Assembly (NCBI RefSeq): GCF_030272615.1 | Contig: NC_081414.1 | Location: forward strand, 665,041,938 to 665,105,937 | Origin: Cryptomeria japonica | Lineage: Eukaryota > Streptophyta > Pinopsida > Cupressales > Cupressaceae | Direction: 5' to 3' | DNA: 64,000 nucleotides | Shown here: positions 45,720 to 56,489 of the stretch, in pieces | Layout of the letters: each line of letters starts with the position of its first letter | Position numbering within the stretch: position 1 is the first letter of the stretch | Notes under the pieces: model-generated | Databases searched by the model: none | What the model was told of the DNA's origin: nothing | Seen by the model: the letters and a program-made list of their open reading frames with translations, nothing else | Translations under genes and position numbers: made by a program

Positions 45720-47711
45720 TTGATGGAAGTTTCGGCAGGGAGCGAGGTATTTGTGACAGCTAGGTTTTTTAGGGCCATGCAGATTAACAGGCATTGGGGA
45801 GACGAGGTGGTGGTAGGTCTGCTTCCCCCAAGAGATCCCTTTGGAATGCATGTTGATCATGTCCCTCAATGGGTTTTCTATGGTGTTAAATGGGTTGATG
45901 TTTTGGATTCTGTTGATCTCCCTCGCCCAGGTGTGACCAATGGTCCTTAGGATTTTTCATGGGGTAAAGAATCCAGGCAAAAATTTCCTTCCTTTGAGTA
46001 TTTTCAGGGGTTTTTCATCGGTAGGGGAATTGGGGCCGTAATTCGAGGACTAAGGGTGCTCGACAAATGGGCAATCAAAATGTTAGGGTTTCTAGCAATA
46101 AGGCTTAGCTTGGTTTGACAAGATATTCTACTATTCCGCAGCCAAATTCAAGGGTTTCAGATTGTCATTTGCTGAAATTTGATTTTCCCTTGCAACCGCG
46201 GCTTGCTCTACTCCCGATTCCTTTGATCGACGCCTCAGATTCTGTCATGGGGAAAAAGGATCATGATCTCCGAGCTTTGGCAATCATTATCCAGGTGTGG
46301 GGTGATTCTATTCCTCTGTCAAAGCTCCATTGTAAGATTCATGCGCACTGGTATGGAACTTTGTACTTCCAAGTTCTATCTGCAAATTCGATTATCATTG
46401 TTTAATTCTGGAAATGCTAGGGATAAGGCTTTGAGTGTTCCATTTTTTTGGCTTGGGAAAAATCTGATTTTTATGGAAACTTGGAAGCCCCTTTTAGCAC
46501 CCTTTGAGGTTGGCCCGAAACAGGTTCTTAACTGGTTGAAACTTCCTTTGTTACCCTCCAAATTTGTAGAATCTGATATTTTAACAAAGATTGGGGACTC
46601 ATTTGGTAAATTTTTGTTGTCCCATTCGATGTTCAAGGATGGGTTGTTTGTTGTCAAAATTTGTGTTTTACTTTCAGCTAATGTCACTCCTCCGAAGACT
46701 TGTAACATTCGGTCACCCTTTGGTATTTGGCGCCAAAACTTTATTAGGGATTCTATGTAGTTTAGTCATTCTTCGGTGATTATGGATTCTCCTTTGTTTT
46801 TTCACATGAAATATATTAAATTTGGTTCAGGAGTCATTGATTCCTCTTTTGATGGGAATGTGGAAATGTTTGTTTGGAATAAATATCATGTAGGAGTTCA
46901 TGCTGCTAATTTGGCTTCTGCTCCTTCCCCTCTGGATAAAAATTTCACATCTAGGGTTTCGTCAAAATTACCTCACCGCTCTATTCCTCCCCCGAGGATT
47001 GGCTTGGATAATGTCTCTTCCTTGAATAATAACAATGAAATTTTAAATACAGGAAAACCTTCTTTGCATTCTGCCAATTTGGATAATGACATGAGGGTCG
47101 AGACACAAATCCCTGGGTCAGGTTTGAAAAATTTTGAGCATCCCTTGGATGTTGATATCATTCCAGATGAGCATCTTATTTCTCAGGTGCAAGATATTGT
47201 TAATACTAATAATGTGACTCTTAATTCTACTTTAGCCAATAGAGTAATTTCTTCAATTTAGGTCAATTTAAGCAATCTGGAGAATGATTTGGCTACTTTT
47301 CCTACAAATAATTCTTTCGATTTACTTAATCCGGAAAAGGTTCTGATGTTGTCAGTTCTTGAGCAATCTTCGATTCCTATTGATTCAGGCTAGGAGAGGG
47401 TTCAGGTGTTGTTAGCTCTTGGGGTAGGTCCCATTGAAGATGGAGCACCCATGAATTCTACTCCTTTGGATTTTAATGGGTTTCCTTTGGTCCAAACCCC
47501 CCTCTCCCCTTCTTCACCTTTGTCCACCCCTGGTAAAAGAGATCGAAAACCTAAACATGTCAAGACTAAATTAGAAATTGATGTGAGCATTCAATCAACT
47601 CTTCTTTCTTCTTGGAGTCTTCCAAAAAGAAATGATAAAAAAAACCCTTTAGCCCACCGATTACAAGAGCCTTGGCTTCTAAGAGAATTCTTCACAAGGA
47701 TTTTTTGGTAG
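45720..47711 (+). pseudogene. LINE ORF1 with DUF4283-like domain
   Basis: ORF1 encodes the RNA-binding protein of plant LINEs. Fragments in three frames cover 45720-47711. The 46115-46760 part has IHAHWYGTLYFQVLSANSI, then VPFFWLGKNLIF and GPKQVLNWLKLPLLP, similar to the DUF4283 and following region of plant L1 ORF1 proteins. The 46776-47261 part is Ser/Asn-rich. No intact CCHC knuckle was seen. The stops at 45948, 46403, 46758 and 47259 mark the breakage. Confidence 0.7.
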
Positions 47712-47772
47712 ACAAGGCTTCTCCGGTTTCTTTGGATGTTTCGAGGGGAGCTGATGCTTCCCCTCATGACCA

Positions 47773-48610
47773 ATGAGGATTATATCGTGGAATGTTAGGG
47801 GCTTAAATGCCCCTAACAAACGACGCTTGATTAAGTCTCAGGTGGACTTAATGAAGTCTGATGTTGTGATGTTACAAGGAACTAAGTTAAATTTATCATT
47901 TGCTAATAGGTTATTCTCTTCTTGGAAAATTTGGAAATTTAGTGCATCTCCCTCTTCAGGTGCTTCAGGTGGTCTTGCGGTCCTTTGGAAAGATGCTTGT
48001 GTGGATTTATCATTGACTACTTCCTCATCCAATTGGATGCTTGGTCTGGTAAAGAGTAGGTTATCAAATTCAAAATTTTGGCTTTTTAATGTTTATGGCC
48101 CAATTGGGGTTCTAGAAAAAAGAAACCTTTGGGAACTTTTGGCTTCAGTTGCATCTCCTTTGTGTAAGGCTTTTCTAATTTTTTGGGGGGGACTTTAATG
48201 CTATTGCTAGTTTAGATGAGAAGGTTGGGGGAATCATCCCTAATAAGCATTCTATATTAGATTTTTGTCACTTTATTCATTCTTTGATTTTGGTTGATTG
48301 TAAACCTCTTAATGGGTCATTTACATGGACCAACATGCGGAGAGATTTTTGTCAAATCTCTGAAAGACTAGATCGTTTTTTGGTTTCTGAAAATTGGTTT
48401 AATTCAGGTCAGGATTTTGTTTCCTCGTTTCTCCCCTTCACTGGTTCTGATCATTTCCCTATTCTATTTTCCATTTTTGAGGATAGGGCACACGGGAAAT
48501 TACCTTTTAAGTTTGAGCCAATGTGGTTTAGGGATCAATCTTTCTTGCCTTCATTAAAACAATGGTGGCTTTCTGCCCCATTTTTTCCTGGGTCTAGGAT
48601 GTTTTAGATT
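47773..48610 (+). pseudogene. LINE ORF2 endonuclease domain
   Basis: The ORF opens MRIISWNVRGLNAPNKRR, the start of an APE-type endonuclease (Asn of WNVRGLN). VVMLQGTKL replaces the usual QETK Glu with Gly, a likely loss of a metal-binding residue. A frameshift in a GGGGGGG run at about 48185 separates it from GGDFNAIASLDEK (DFN). The last block, PFTGSDHFPILF, carries the catalytic SDH (about 48450). A stop at 48605 follows. Confidence 0.88.
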
Positions 48611-48655
48611 GTTAAGAAACTGGCTTTCTTAAAGCATAAGATTAGGGATTGGAAT

Positions 48656-50700
48656 GTGACACACTTTAAGAATATTTTTGGAGAAAAGGCTAGGATTCAG
48701 GAAGAAATTGAGCAGCTTAATAAGAGTATTATTGCGTTGGGAATGTCCTCTTTTTCTTATGATAGGCTAAAGTTTTTAAACCTTCAATTGAGTGAGATTT
48801 TGGCTAGGGAAGAATCTTATTGGAGGCAGAAGTCTAGGGATCTTTGGCTACTTGAAGGGGATAGAAATACTAAGTTTTTTCATTCCTCTTCTAAGCTTAA
48901 GAGGCTTCGCAATCAAATTTCATGTATTTTGGATTCTAATGGAAACAATCTAATTGATGAGGATGATATCGCTTCTGAAGCTCTTAGGTTCTTTAAGTCT
49001 CTACTTACAGCTGAACCTATTGCAGTAGATAATTCTTTCATAAATTTGATCCCCCCACTAGTGTCTCAAGAAGATAATAAGATGCTTACGGCTCCCTTTT
49101 CATTGGAAGAGCTGAAAGAGATAGTTTTTTCCATGCACCCGAAAAAGGCCCCAAGTCTCGATGGTTTTACAGCTCTTTTTTTTCAGAAGTGTTGAGATTT
49201 TATAGGAAATGATGTTTTGTTAGCCTTGGAAGAGTCTAGAAGAAATAGGTAGATATTGAGAGAGCTTAATACTACTCTTATTGTTATTATTCCAAAAGTG
49301 GATAATCCTAGCTCTTTTTTTTATTTTCGTTCGATTGCCTTATGTACTACTTTATATAAAAAAATTACTAAGGCAATTTTAGTTAGTCTTTCTAGGCGCC
49401 TTCCTCAGATAGTTTCCTTGGAACAGGGTGGCTTTGTGCCTGGTCAGGAGACATCTGAAGGTGTGATTGTAGCTCATGAAATTCTGCACTCCATATCGCA
49501 ACAAAAGGTTCCGACCATGATCCTTAAACTAGACATGCTTAAGTCTTATGATCGTGTCAATTGGCAGTCCCTTGTTATTGTCTTGAATCGTTTGGGGTTT
49601 TCGCATTGTTGGGTTCAATGGGTGTTTTCATGTATATCTTCTGCCCGCTTCTCAGTATTCATTAATGGTTCCCCTTCTGGGTTTTTGTCTTCCTCTCAGG
49701 GACTTAGGCAAGGCGATCCCTTGTCCCCTTTTTTGTTTATTCTTTTGGCGGAAGTGTTAAGTAGGGCCATTTCTTACACTACGACATCTAGTTTATGGTC
49801 GGGTGTCAAAATTGATGGCCTTCATTCTTCACAACCCCATTGTTTGTTTGTTGATGATACGCTTTTGTTTGGGGCTGCCTCTTTGAAGGAAGCTAGAGTT
49901 ATAAAGAAAATTATCTCTGACTATGCTGCTTTTTTCTGGGCAGAAAGTTAATATTCAGAAGTCTAAAGTCTTCTTTGTGAATGTCTCTCCTCTAGTTAGG
50001 GATAGACTCATTCTCTTTTGGGGTTTCCAAGTAGGGACTTTTCCTTGCATGTGTTTGGGCATTCCTTTCTTTCTGGGCTCTAAAAAGACCTCCTTTTGGG
50101 ATAAAGTTGTTCATTCGATAACTTCCAGAATTTCCTCCTTGAATCATAAGTGGCTTACGATGGCTGGTAAGATCCTTCTAATTAAATAAGTTTTGAGTGC
50201 CATCCCCACATATTTGTTGTCTATTTTGCAGGCTCCCCCTAAAGTTACTAAGGACATTAAGATTTCCCTTAGATACTTTCTTTGGAATGATAACTTGGGA
50301 GGTAGAAACAAGATTCCTCTTCTTGCTTGGGACAATATTTGTCATCCCAAAGAGCTGGGTGGCACGGGGATTCGTGATTTAGCTATTCAGAATAAGGCTC
50401 TGGGGGTGAAACTGGTGTGGAAATTATATGCAGACCCTTTAAGCAAATGGGCTTCCATCATGCTTGCTAAGTATTTAAGGGGAGCTTCTAGAGAAAGGAT
50501 TTTTACTGCCACATCTCTTCCGAAGGGCTCTGCATTCTGGAACTTTTGGGTTTCTTGTAGGAGGGTTATTTTACCACATTTATCTTGGGTTGTTCATAAT
50601 GGGAAGAAGGCCCAGTTTTGGGATGCAGTCTGGAATGGGTATCCTGCTCTTTAAGCTATCTGAGATTGGTCCCCTTTACCTAGCATTTTATCGGATCTTT
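48656..50700 (+). pseudogene. LINE ORF2 reverse transcriptase
   Basis: ORFs 48656-49195, 49256-49951 and 49923-50654 give the RT in order: YWRQKSRDLWLLEGDRNTKF, KKAPSLDGFTALFF, IVIIPKVDNPSSFFYFRSIA, QGLRQGDPLSPFLFILL, CLFVDDTLLFG (catalytic site, usually FADD). A QPHCLFVDDT block lies at about 49830-49860. Stops (TGA at 49193, TAG at 49249) and a frameshift at 49930 break the frame. Confidence 0.9.
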
Positions 50701-52029
50701 GGGGGCCTTTTATTGCAGATTATTTTGATATTGTTTCTACAGGTCCATGTTTAGTGGCTAAATGTAAGAATATTCCTCCCTTGCCTATTGATGATGACCT
50801 CAGACTTACATTTATGGAAGAACTTCTCAAAAGACCTCTTGTCTTTTAGGATAAGGAGGATTCTTTTGTCTGGACTAAGAGTGCCTCAGGTGCATATTCA
50901 GTAAAGGATGGTTATAATTCTTTGTCTCAAATTTCTTCATCCTCTCTCTGCTGGCCTACTAAGCTATTTTGGCATCCAGCTTTTCTTCCTAATGCAGGGT
51001 CCTTTGCTTGGTTGGCAATCCATGATAAAGTTCTCACTGGGATGTGATTGGACAGGCTTGGGATTACAACAGTATTCCCTTGTGTTTTTTGTGGATATTG
51101 TATTGGAATCCATGGACCATCTTTTTCTGCTTTGTCCATTTTCTTCTGAGTGTTGGTATTGGCTTTTTAAGGAATGCTTGGTTGGTCTTCTTCTCTTTGT
51201 CCCAATCTATTTTCGTAATTTATGGTCTGGCCCTTGTTGTTCTCCTCTTTGTTTTATTCATCTCTTTGGATTGTGGCTCCATCACTGGTGATTTGGAATC
51301 TCTGGCTTGAAAGGAATTCTAGGATCTTTAAACATAAGTCTGCTACTCTAGTAGATGTGATTGGTAAAATTCAATCCTCCATGTGCGAGGTGGTGCTTTC
51401 TTACATTCATAAAATTTTAGATCATCTCAGGTCTTTTTCTCATTGGGATAATTGGGTCACTTGGAAATGGTCTTTGCTTCATCTAATGCCTTCTCATGGG
51501 GCTCTATCAGATGGGCTATCTTCTCTTGTTAAACATAAGATGGCCAAACGGAGCCCCCTCCCCACCCCCCCGTGTCTTCATTCAAGCTATAGTTTGATGG
51601 GGCTTCTAAGGGTAATCTAGGAAGGTCTGGTATTGGAGTGGTTATTTTTTATCATTCTTCTAAGATCATCAAAGTTGTGGTAAAATACATTGGTCAGGGT
51701 ACTAATAATGTTGCTGAGTTTCAGGCTTTATCCTTTGGGCTTGATCTCGCTATCTCTTTGAATATTAAAGATATTATTATTGAAGGTGACTCAATGGTGG
51801 TTTTTCAGGTGGTTGTTGCCAAAAAATGTCTCTCTTGATATTTATAGTATTTATTAGATCACATTCTTGTGCAATTAAAGTGCTTTTCCACTTTCTCTAT
51901 CTCTCATTGTTTCAGGGAGATCAACGTCATTTAGATTTTTTGGCTAATAAGGCTATTGCTGAGGGTGTTGATTTCTTACTGGTTTTTCCTTCAGACATAC
52001 CATTCTCTTGCATGAAGCTTCTTTCTTAG
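50701..52029 (+). pseudogene. LINE ORF2 C-terminal part, including RNase H
   Basis: The region includes the zinc-binding-type tail (GYNSLSQISSSSLCWPTKLF, then WLAIHDKVLTG), typical of plant LINE zf-RVT regions. An RNase H follows at 51590-51990: FDGASKGNLGRSGIGVVIF with the Asp, NVAEFQALSFGLDLAISL with the Glu, IIEGDSMVVFQ with the second Asp, and DFLANKAIAEGVD. The motifs are distributed over frames. Confidence 0.8.
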
Positions 52030-53590
52030 CAAGATTTCTTTTTAGAAGCCTCCCTCATTTTCCATGTTGGATGTGGTTTTCTTTCGTAAGTATCTGCAGT
52101 AAGGGTGTTGCTCTTCATGACAATATCTTCGTTGTTGATATTTCCAGTTAGAATTTCCTCATGGAGTAGGGAGATTGTTGTGGCTTCTCCTACCGAAGTG
52201 ATATCCTCTTTATGGTGTTGTCCTCTCCCTTCTCCTTGCTGGGTGTGGTTTTTACTTCCCTATATGGCTATAGGGAGGATGTTGTCCTGCCTTATGGCAA
52301 CATCTTTGTTATAGCTATATCTGGTAGTATCTCCTCATTAAGTATGGAGGGTGACGGGACAACTTTGGATTGGCTGGTATTTTTGTGTTCCTATGAGTTC
52401 TTTGTGTTTTTTTGGTGTTGGAGGGGCCTTTTGTTTACCATATGCATGTCCTGTTTGGCCGGTTGTTTGTTCACCTATGGTTACCTTGTTGGTGGGTGTC
52501 TCGGTCTCCTTTTGATGACATAGCTTGGTTACTGTGTGGATTGGTATTGGGTACTGATTGGTATCGCCTACTAACCAAACCTACTCATTGCACGATAGGC
52601 ATTGTTTAAATTCGGTATATTATGTCTGTTTGATCCTCTGCATTATTTGGTAATCATTAATCGTCATGGTCTGGGCTTGGTGACTTTCGGGCGGGGCTTT
52701 TGTATCATGATGAATTGAGTTGGCTCCTTCATTCTTTAATCATCTGGCATTGTGTTTGGTCTTATCATTTGGGAGTTGCATATTTTATGATTGGGGTGTT
52801 GTGAGGCATGAGTATGTTTCATCATCTGTTGAGCAACTTCTTGCTCTCTGACTTTTCTTGTAGTGGAGGGCTAATCATGATTTGGTTATCTCTTCCTCTT
52901 TTATATTCTTGGTGGTGTGCAGTCTGTGTATCCATTCTTTCTATGCATTTATTTTTACTAACACAAAATGCTATGTTTGTTGTGGAGAGTTCTTGTCAAA
53001 ATTGGTGGCTGGTGGCTTTTTTTGAGGAATTGGAAAGAGCAGTTTGTATGGTGTTGTAGATGGTTTCTTATTCTTCTATTATTTCTTTGGATGTTGCTTT
53101 GGATTATCTTATGGATTAGTCTTATCCTGCTTCCTGAGGGTTTTCATCATCCTTCTCTACTTCTTATCTGGATTGGCATATGTTTGCTCACCATTTTTGT
53201 GTTGGCAGGATCACTTATTCTTGGTTCTCTTCTGGTTCTGAGTTTTGTTCTTTTCAGAGCTTTGGACTCATGTGTTGTGTAGACAGGATGGCTATGGGTT
53301 GTTGGCATTGGTTATGGTTGGACACCACTGGCTCTATTTTGAAGATGTTCTCTTCTATTCTGGATCTTACAACTTCCTTTATATCTTATGTGGTTGGCTA
53401 TGTATCTTGGGGGTTTATTTGGGGTGCCTATGGGCTTTTGTAATGGGTAGATAGGCTTATGTTTTCTTGAGCAATACTGAAGGGTTTTCTTACTGGTTCT
53501 TTCCCTTCAATGCTCTTTGAACTAGACAGCTGTAAAAAAATCAATATTTAATATAATTTTAGTGGTTTCATCCACTTTTATCAAAAAAAA
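52030..53590 (+). other. LINE 3' untranslated region with diverged internal duplication
   Basis: This TG-rich 1.5-kb stretch lacks domains; its several short ORFs are not coding. A block of about 70 bp at 52100-52180 (GACAATATCTTCGTTG) recurs in diverged form at 52270-52355 (GGCAACATCTTTGTTA), at a distance of about 169 bp. It ends in the oligo-A. Confidence 0.6.
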
Positions 53591-54079
53591 AATGACTTGA
53601 AATTACATCAATATAATTAAAGATTAATAAAAATAATTTAAATTTATAATAATTAAGAACAACAAAAAATTTTTTTATTAAAATCTATTAATATAATAAA
53701 TATATTTTATTATTTTTTAATAAAAACAAATTTAAAATCAATTAATGTTAATTGTTAACATATTTATTTTCTCAATTATTTAAATAAAAAAATTGTTGTA
53801 AAATTGATTTTAAAATATTATCATAGTAAAAAGTTTCTATATATTCAAAAATAAATATAAAAAATAATAAAAAATAAAACATATAAAGATAAATATAATA
53901 TAAAATAATAATTAACCTATCAAAAATATATATAAAATAATAATTAAAAAAAAAAACTATTAATATGCAGAAAAAAGAAGAAATTAAAAAGGAAAACAGA
54001 TTTCAATCACTTATTTTAGTTCTTTTTCTCACTTCATCTGCCAAAAAAACAGAAAGAAAACAGAAAGAAATAAGAAAAT
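53591..54079. other. AT-rich segment between the LINE and the BTB gene
   Basis: It is composed of TATAATAAAATAATAATTAA-type low-complexity sequence. No gene or element end was recognised. Confidence 0.6.
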
Positions 54080-54367
54080 CGTGAAGAAAACATAAACAAT
54101 TTAAATTATTTCAAATCGTCTTTGCAGGTTTCACTTGAGATTGGATCATTGGTTTGCATGCTTCACTTCAAAAATCATGAAGAAAACATAAACAGTTTAA
54201 ATTATTTCAAATCGTCTTTGCAGGTTTCACCTGAGTTTGGATCATCGGTTTGCATGTTTCACTTCAAAAATCGTGAAGAAAACATAAACAGCTTAAATTA
54301 TTTCATATCGTCTTTGCATGTTTCACTTCAAGTTTGGATCATTGGTTTGCATGTTTCACTTCACGTT
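54080..54367. repeat. Three-copy 96-bp tandem repeat upstream of the BTB gene
   Basis: CGTGAAGAAAACATAAAC starts at 54080, 54176 (with CATG) and 54272, an exact period of 96. Each unit contains TTTAAATTATTTCA, CGTCTTTGCA and GTTTCACTT. The third copy is degraded at its end. The array runs up to the TATA box. Confidence 0.88.
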
Positions 54368-54386
54368 TTAAAAAAACCCAATTATC

Positions 54387-54392
54387 TATAAA
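54387..54392 (+). promoter_or_regulatory. Likely TATA box of the BTB gene
   Basis: TATAAA lies 58 bases before the ATG (54445), directly downstream of the 96-bp repeat array, in an otherwise ordinary context. Confidence 0.6.
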
Positions 54393-54444
54393 ACAGCAAA
54401 GTGGAGGAGCAGTAGGAATCCACAATTAAAACAAGAAATTAGCA

Positions 54445-55748
54445 ATGGATTCTCCATTTTTCCAATTTGGCGATCAGAGAAAGGGTGATGTGAAACTGCA
54501 AATAATTTGCTCAGATGGACTTCCATACCGTGGTAATCCCATTTACCTGCATTCTCAAGTTTTGAAGAAATCAAGTTATCTTGAAGCGAAGCTTTCTGAA
54601 ACTGGGATCATCAAGTTATGCATTCCTCGGGATGGCTCTGCTCCTGCTGAGAATTACATCGACTGTATTCGTCTCATGTATTCATCTTACTACCAAACAC
54701 ACTTTTCTTTCTCCACTCTAGATAAGGCCCTACTCATTCTACCGGTTGCTTCCGAATTGCTATTTGAAGAGGGAATTCGAGCTTGCATGGAATATTTGGA
54801 AGCAGTTTGTTGGACTCCTGAACAAAAGCTCAGAATCCAAGCTCTTCTATCATCTTTGCAGGTAAATATTTCCACTGATTTAGCTCAAAGACTTAAAATA
54901 TCTAAATCCTTTTTTGATGAAGAACTAGAGCACTTAGAAAAGATTGTACCGAGATTGCTTTTTGAAATTTTTAAAAAGCCCTGCGGCGTGTCTCGAGAAC
55001 ATATGCAAGAAACAGTGAAGAAACAGATAGTTGCATATTTTCAGGAAGATATACATCCTGCTATTCAAAAAATATGCAGAGGTGCTCTTTTAAACGAATT
55101 TAGGACTAGAATTGAGCGTATTAAATGTGGATCCTCTACCAAGAAAAGGAATTCTGCTTGTGAATCTCTTTTGTGGTTGTTGGACTTGATTAAGCTCTGT
55201 AAAAGGGGTGTATTTGAAGCTGCATTCAAAATTTTTGTTGAAGATGAAGGCATTGCTGACATATTAGTAAAACCCCGAATAAGTTCGTCGTTCTTTTTAG
55301 ATTCAGATAGGGCATATTCGAGCCGTGTGCTAGAAATTTTAGTCCACAGGTTTCTGGTCGGTGTGGCAGATGGACAAATAGTTATTCCCAAACGAGCACG
55401 TGTTTCATTTCTGATAAAGTGGGTGCCAGTCATAGCATATCTTATCTTAGATATACCAATGTACATGATCATCCGCGTGATCTTATTGATTGTAGTAAGT
55501 CTTCGGTTACTGTGTTTGAGTCTTCCCGTAGACATACTGGGTGTTTGAAATTCTCAGAGATATTTGAAGGAGAAGTGACTAAAATATTAGCAAGCCTTCC
55601 TCCCAGTGATCAGAAGCAGATTTTCAACTCTTTTGCTGATGCTGCTAATAAATTTCATACTTGGGAGAGGGGAATCTTCCACTGGTGGATTAAGGTGTTT
55701 TGGATCAGAGTCATGGCTGCGAATGGCAGCCACCTTCAAATAGAGTGA
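54445..55748 (+). pseudogene. BTB/POZ-domain protein, single exon, with a late frameshift
   Basis: This is the only recognisable host gene. It resembles plant BTB/POZ proteins of the At1g63850 / At3g50780 type, which act as protein-interaction or CUL3-linked factors; that function is family knowledge. The BTB domain covers about residues 13-115: GDVKLQIICSDGLPYRG, YLHSQVLKKSSYLEAKLSE and DKALLILPVASELLFEEG, then ACMEYLEAVCWTPEQ. The rest is alpha-helical. At about 55430-55450 the frame shifts: the first frame ends in a hydrophobic non-family tail (stop at 55546), while another frame continues SYLRYTNVHDHPRD, then GEVTKILASLPPSDQ, HTWERGIFHWWIKVF, ending at 55748. It may be a one-base sequencing error or a recent mutation. 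AATAAA lies at 55813. Confidence 0.72.
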
Positions 55749-56220
55749 GGAGTGAAGACTGAAAAAGTTTCACTAGGTTCCTATTTTCAGTAGTTTTGTA
55801 TCACCGTACATTAATAAATAATGTACTTTTGTATTTGGGTGCTACTCATATTAAAGACGCACATCTTTCATGCTCAACGGCTTCACAAAGCTTTATTGTC
55901 TATTTTTGTTTTTGATTTTCCGTAATAAGCTGAATAGTTTTTTAGTTTCAACTGAAGTTCTATTTTAGTTTTTGTTCATTCTGCAGTTTGTTTTTAATCA
56001 CTCTCTTATATAGAATGCAAGAGAATTTTTTTAAGATCTTTCAGTTTGCTGTTATTATTAGCTTCTCTAGTCTTCGAACTCAATTTTTTATATATATGTA
56101 TGTTGCTACTGCACTTTCAAGTTCAAGTTCAATATCAGATTTGTGTGTTTCTATTTATTTCTGTTTAATCAAATTTTTCATTTGAGTGCTTCTTTGAATT
56201 CTGTTATTTTTTTGCATATT
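55749..56220 (+). other. 3' flank of the BTB gene, with a poly(A) signal
   Basis: AATAAA at 55813-55818 is a likely poly(A) signal for the BTB gene. Beyond it no ORF has a domain. Confidence 0.55.
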
Positions 56221-56368
56221 TCTAGGGAGTGGAATGGTGTTGCGGAGTGTCTGGCCAAATGAACTTCTGATCACATGCATAACTGGAATGTTGTGGATAA
56301 GAGTCAGTTACCTCTGGATTTGTCTCTTCAATTAGATCATTTAGTAAATCTCGACAGGACAGTTTGAT
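56221..56368 (+). mobile_element. LINE RNase H tail fragment
   Basis: GVAECLAK, a stop, then DHMHNWNVV and LPLDLSLQLDHLV resemble the C-terminal end of a plant LINE RNase H. A decayed 45-bp tandem (TTTGTTAATGAAGTCTT at 56426 and 56464) follows. It is a 5'-truncated scrap, not a gene. Confidence 0.4.
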
Positions 56369-56489
56369 GCCTTGCTTTGTATTTCTTCTGTTTTGAATAA
56401 ATTTTACCCTTCTTTTAATTAAAAATTTGTTAATGAAGTCTTTATTTTGTAATCTGATAACAATTTGTTAATGAAGTCTTCATTGTAAT

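Larger units (their letters stand above)
45718..53590 (+). mobile_element. L1-type non-LTR retrotransposon (LINE), near full-length, decayed
   Basis: ORF1-like and ORF2 (endonuclease, RT, zinc-knuckle region, RNase H) follow each other in order on the plus strand and end in TTTATCAAAAAAAAAA (53580-53590), a LINE-like 3' terminus. Many frameshifts and stops disrupt both ORFs. I found no convincing TSD, so the 5' end is uncertain. Confidence 0.85.

Noticed and set aside
52105-53454. Hydrophobic plus-strand ORFs after the LINE
   Set aside because: TG-rich low-complexity frames in the LINE 3' region; a membrane protein is not supported.
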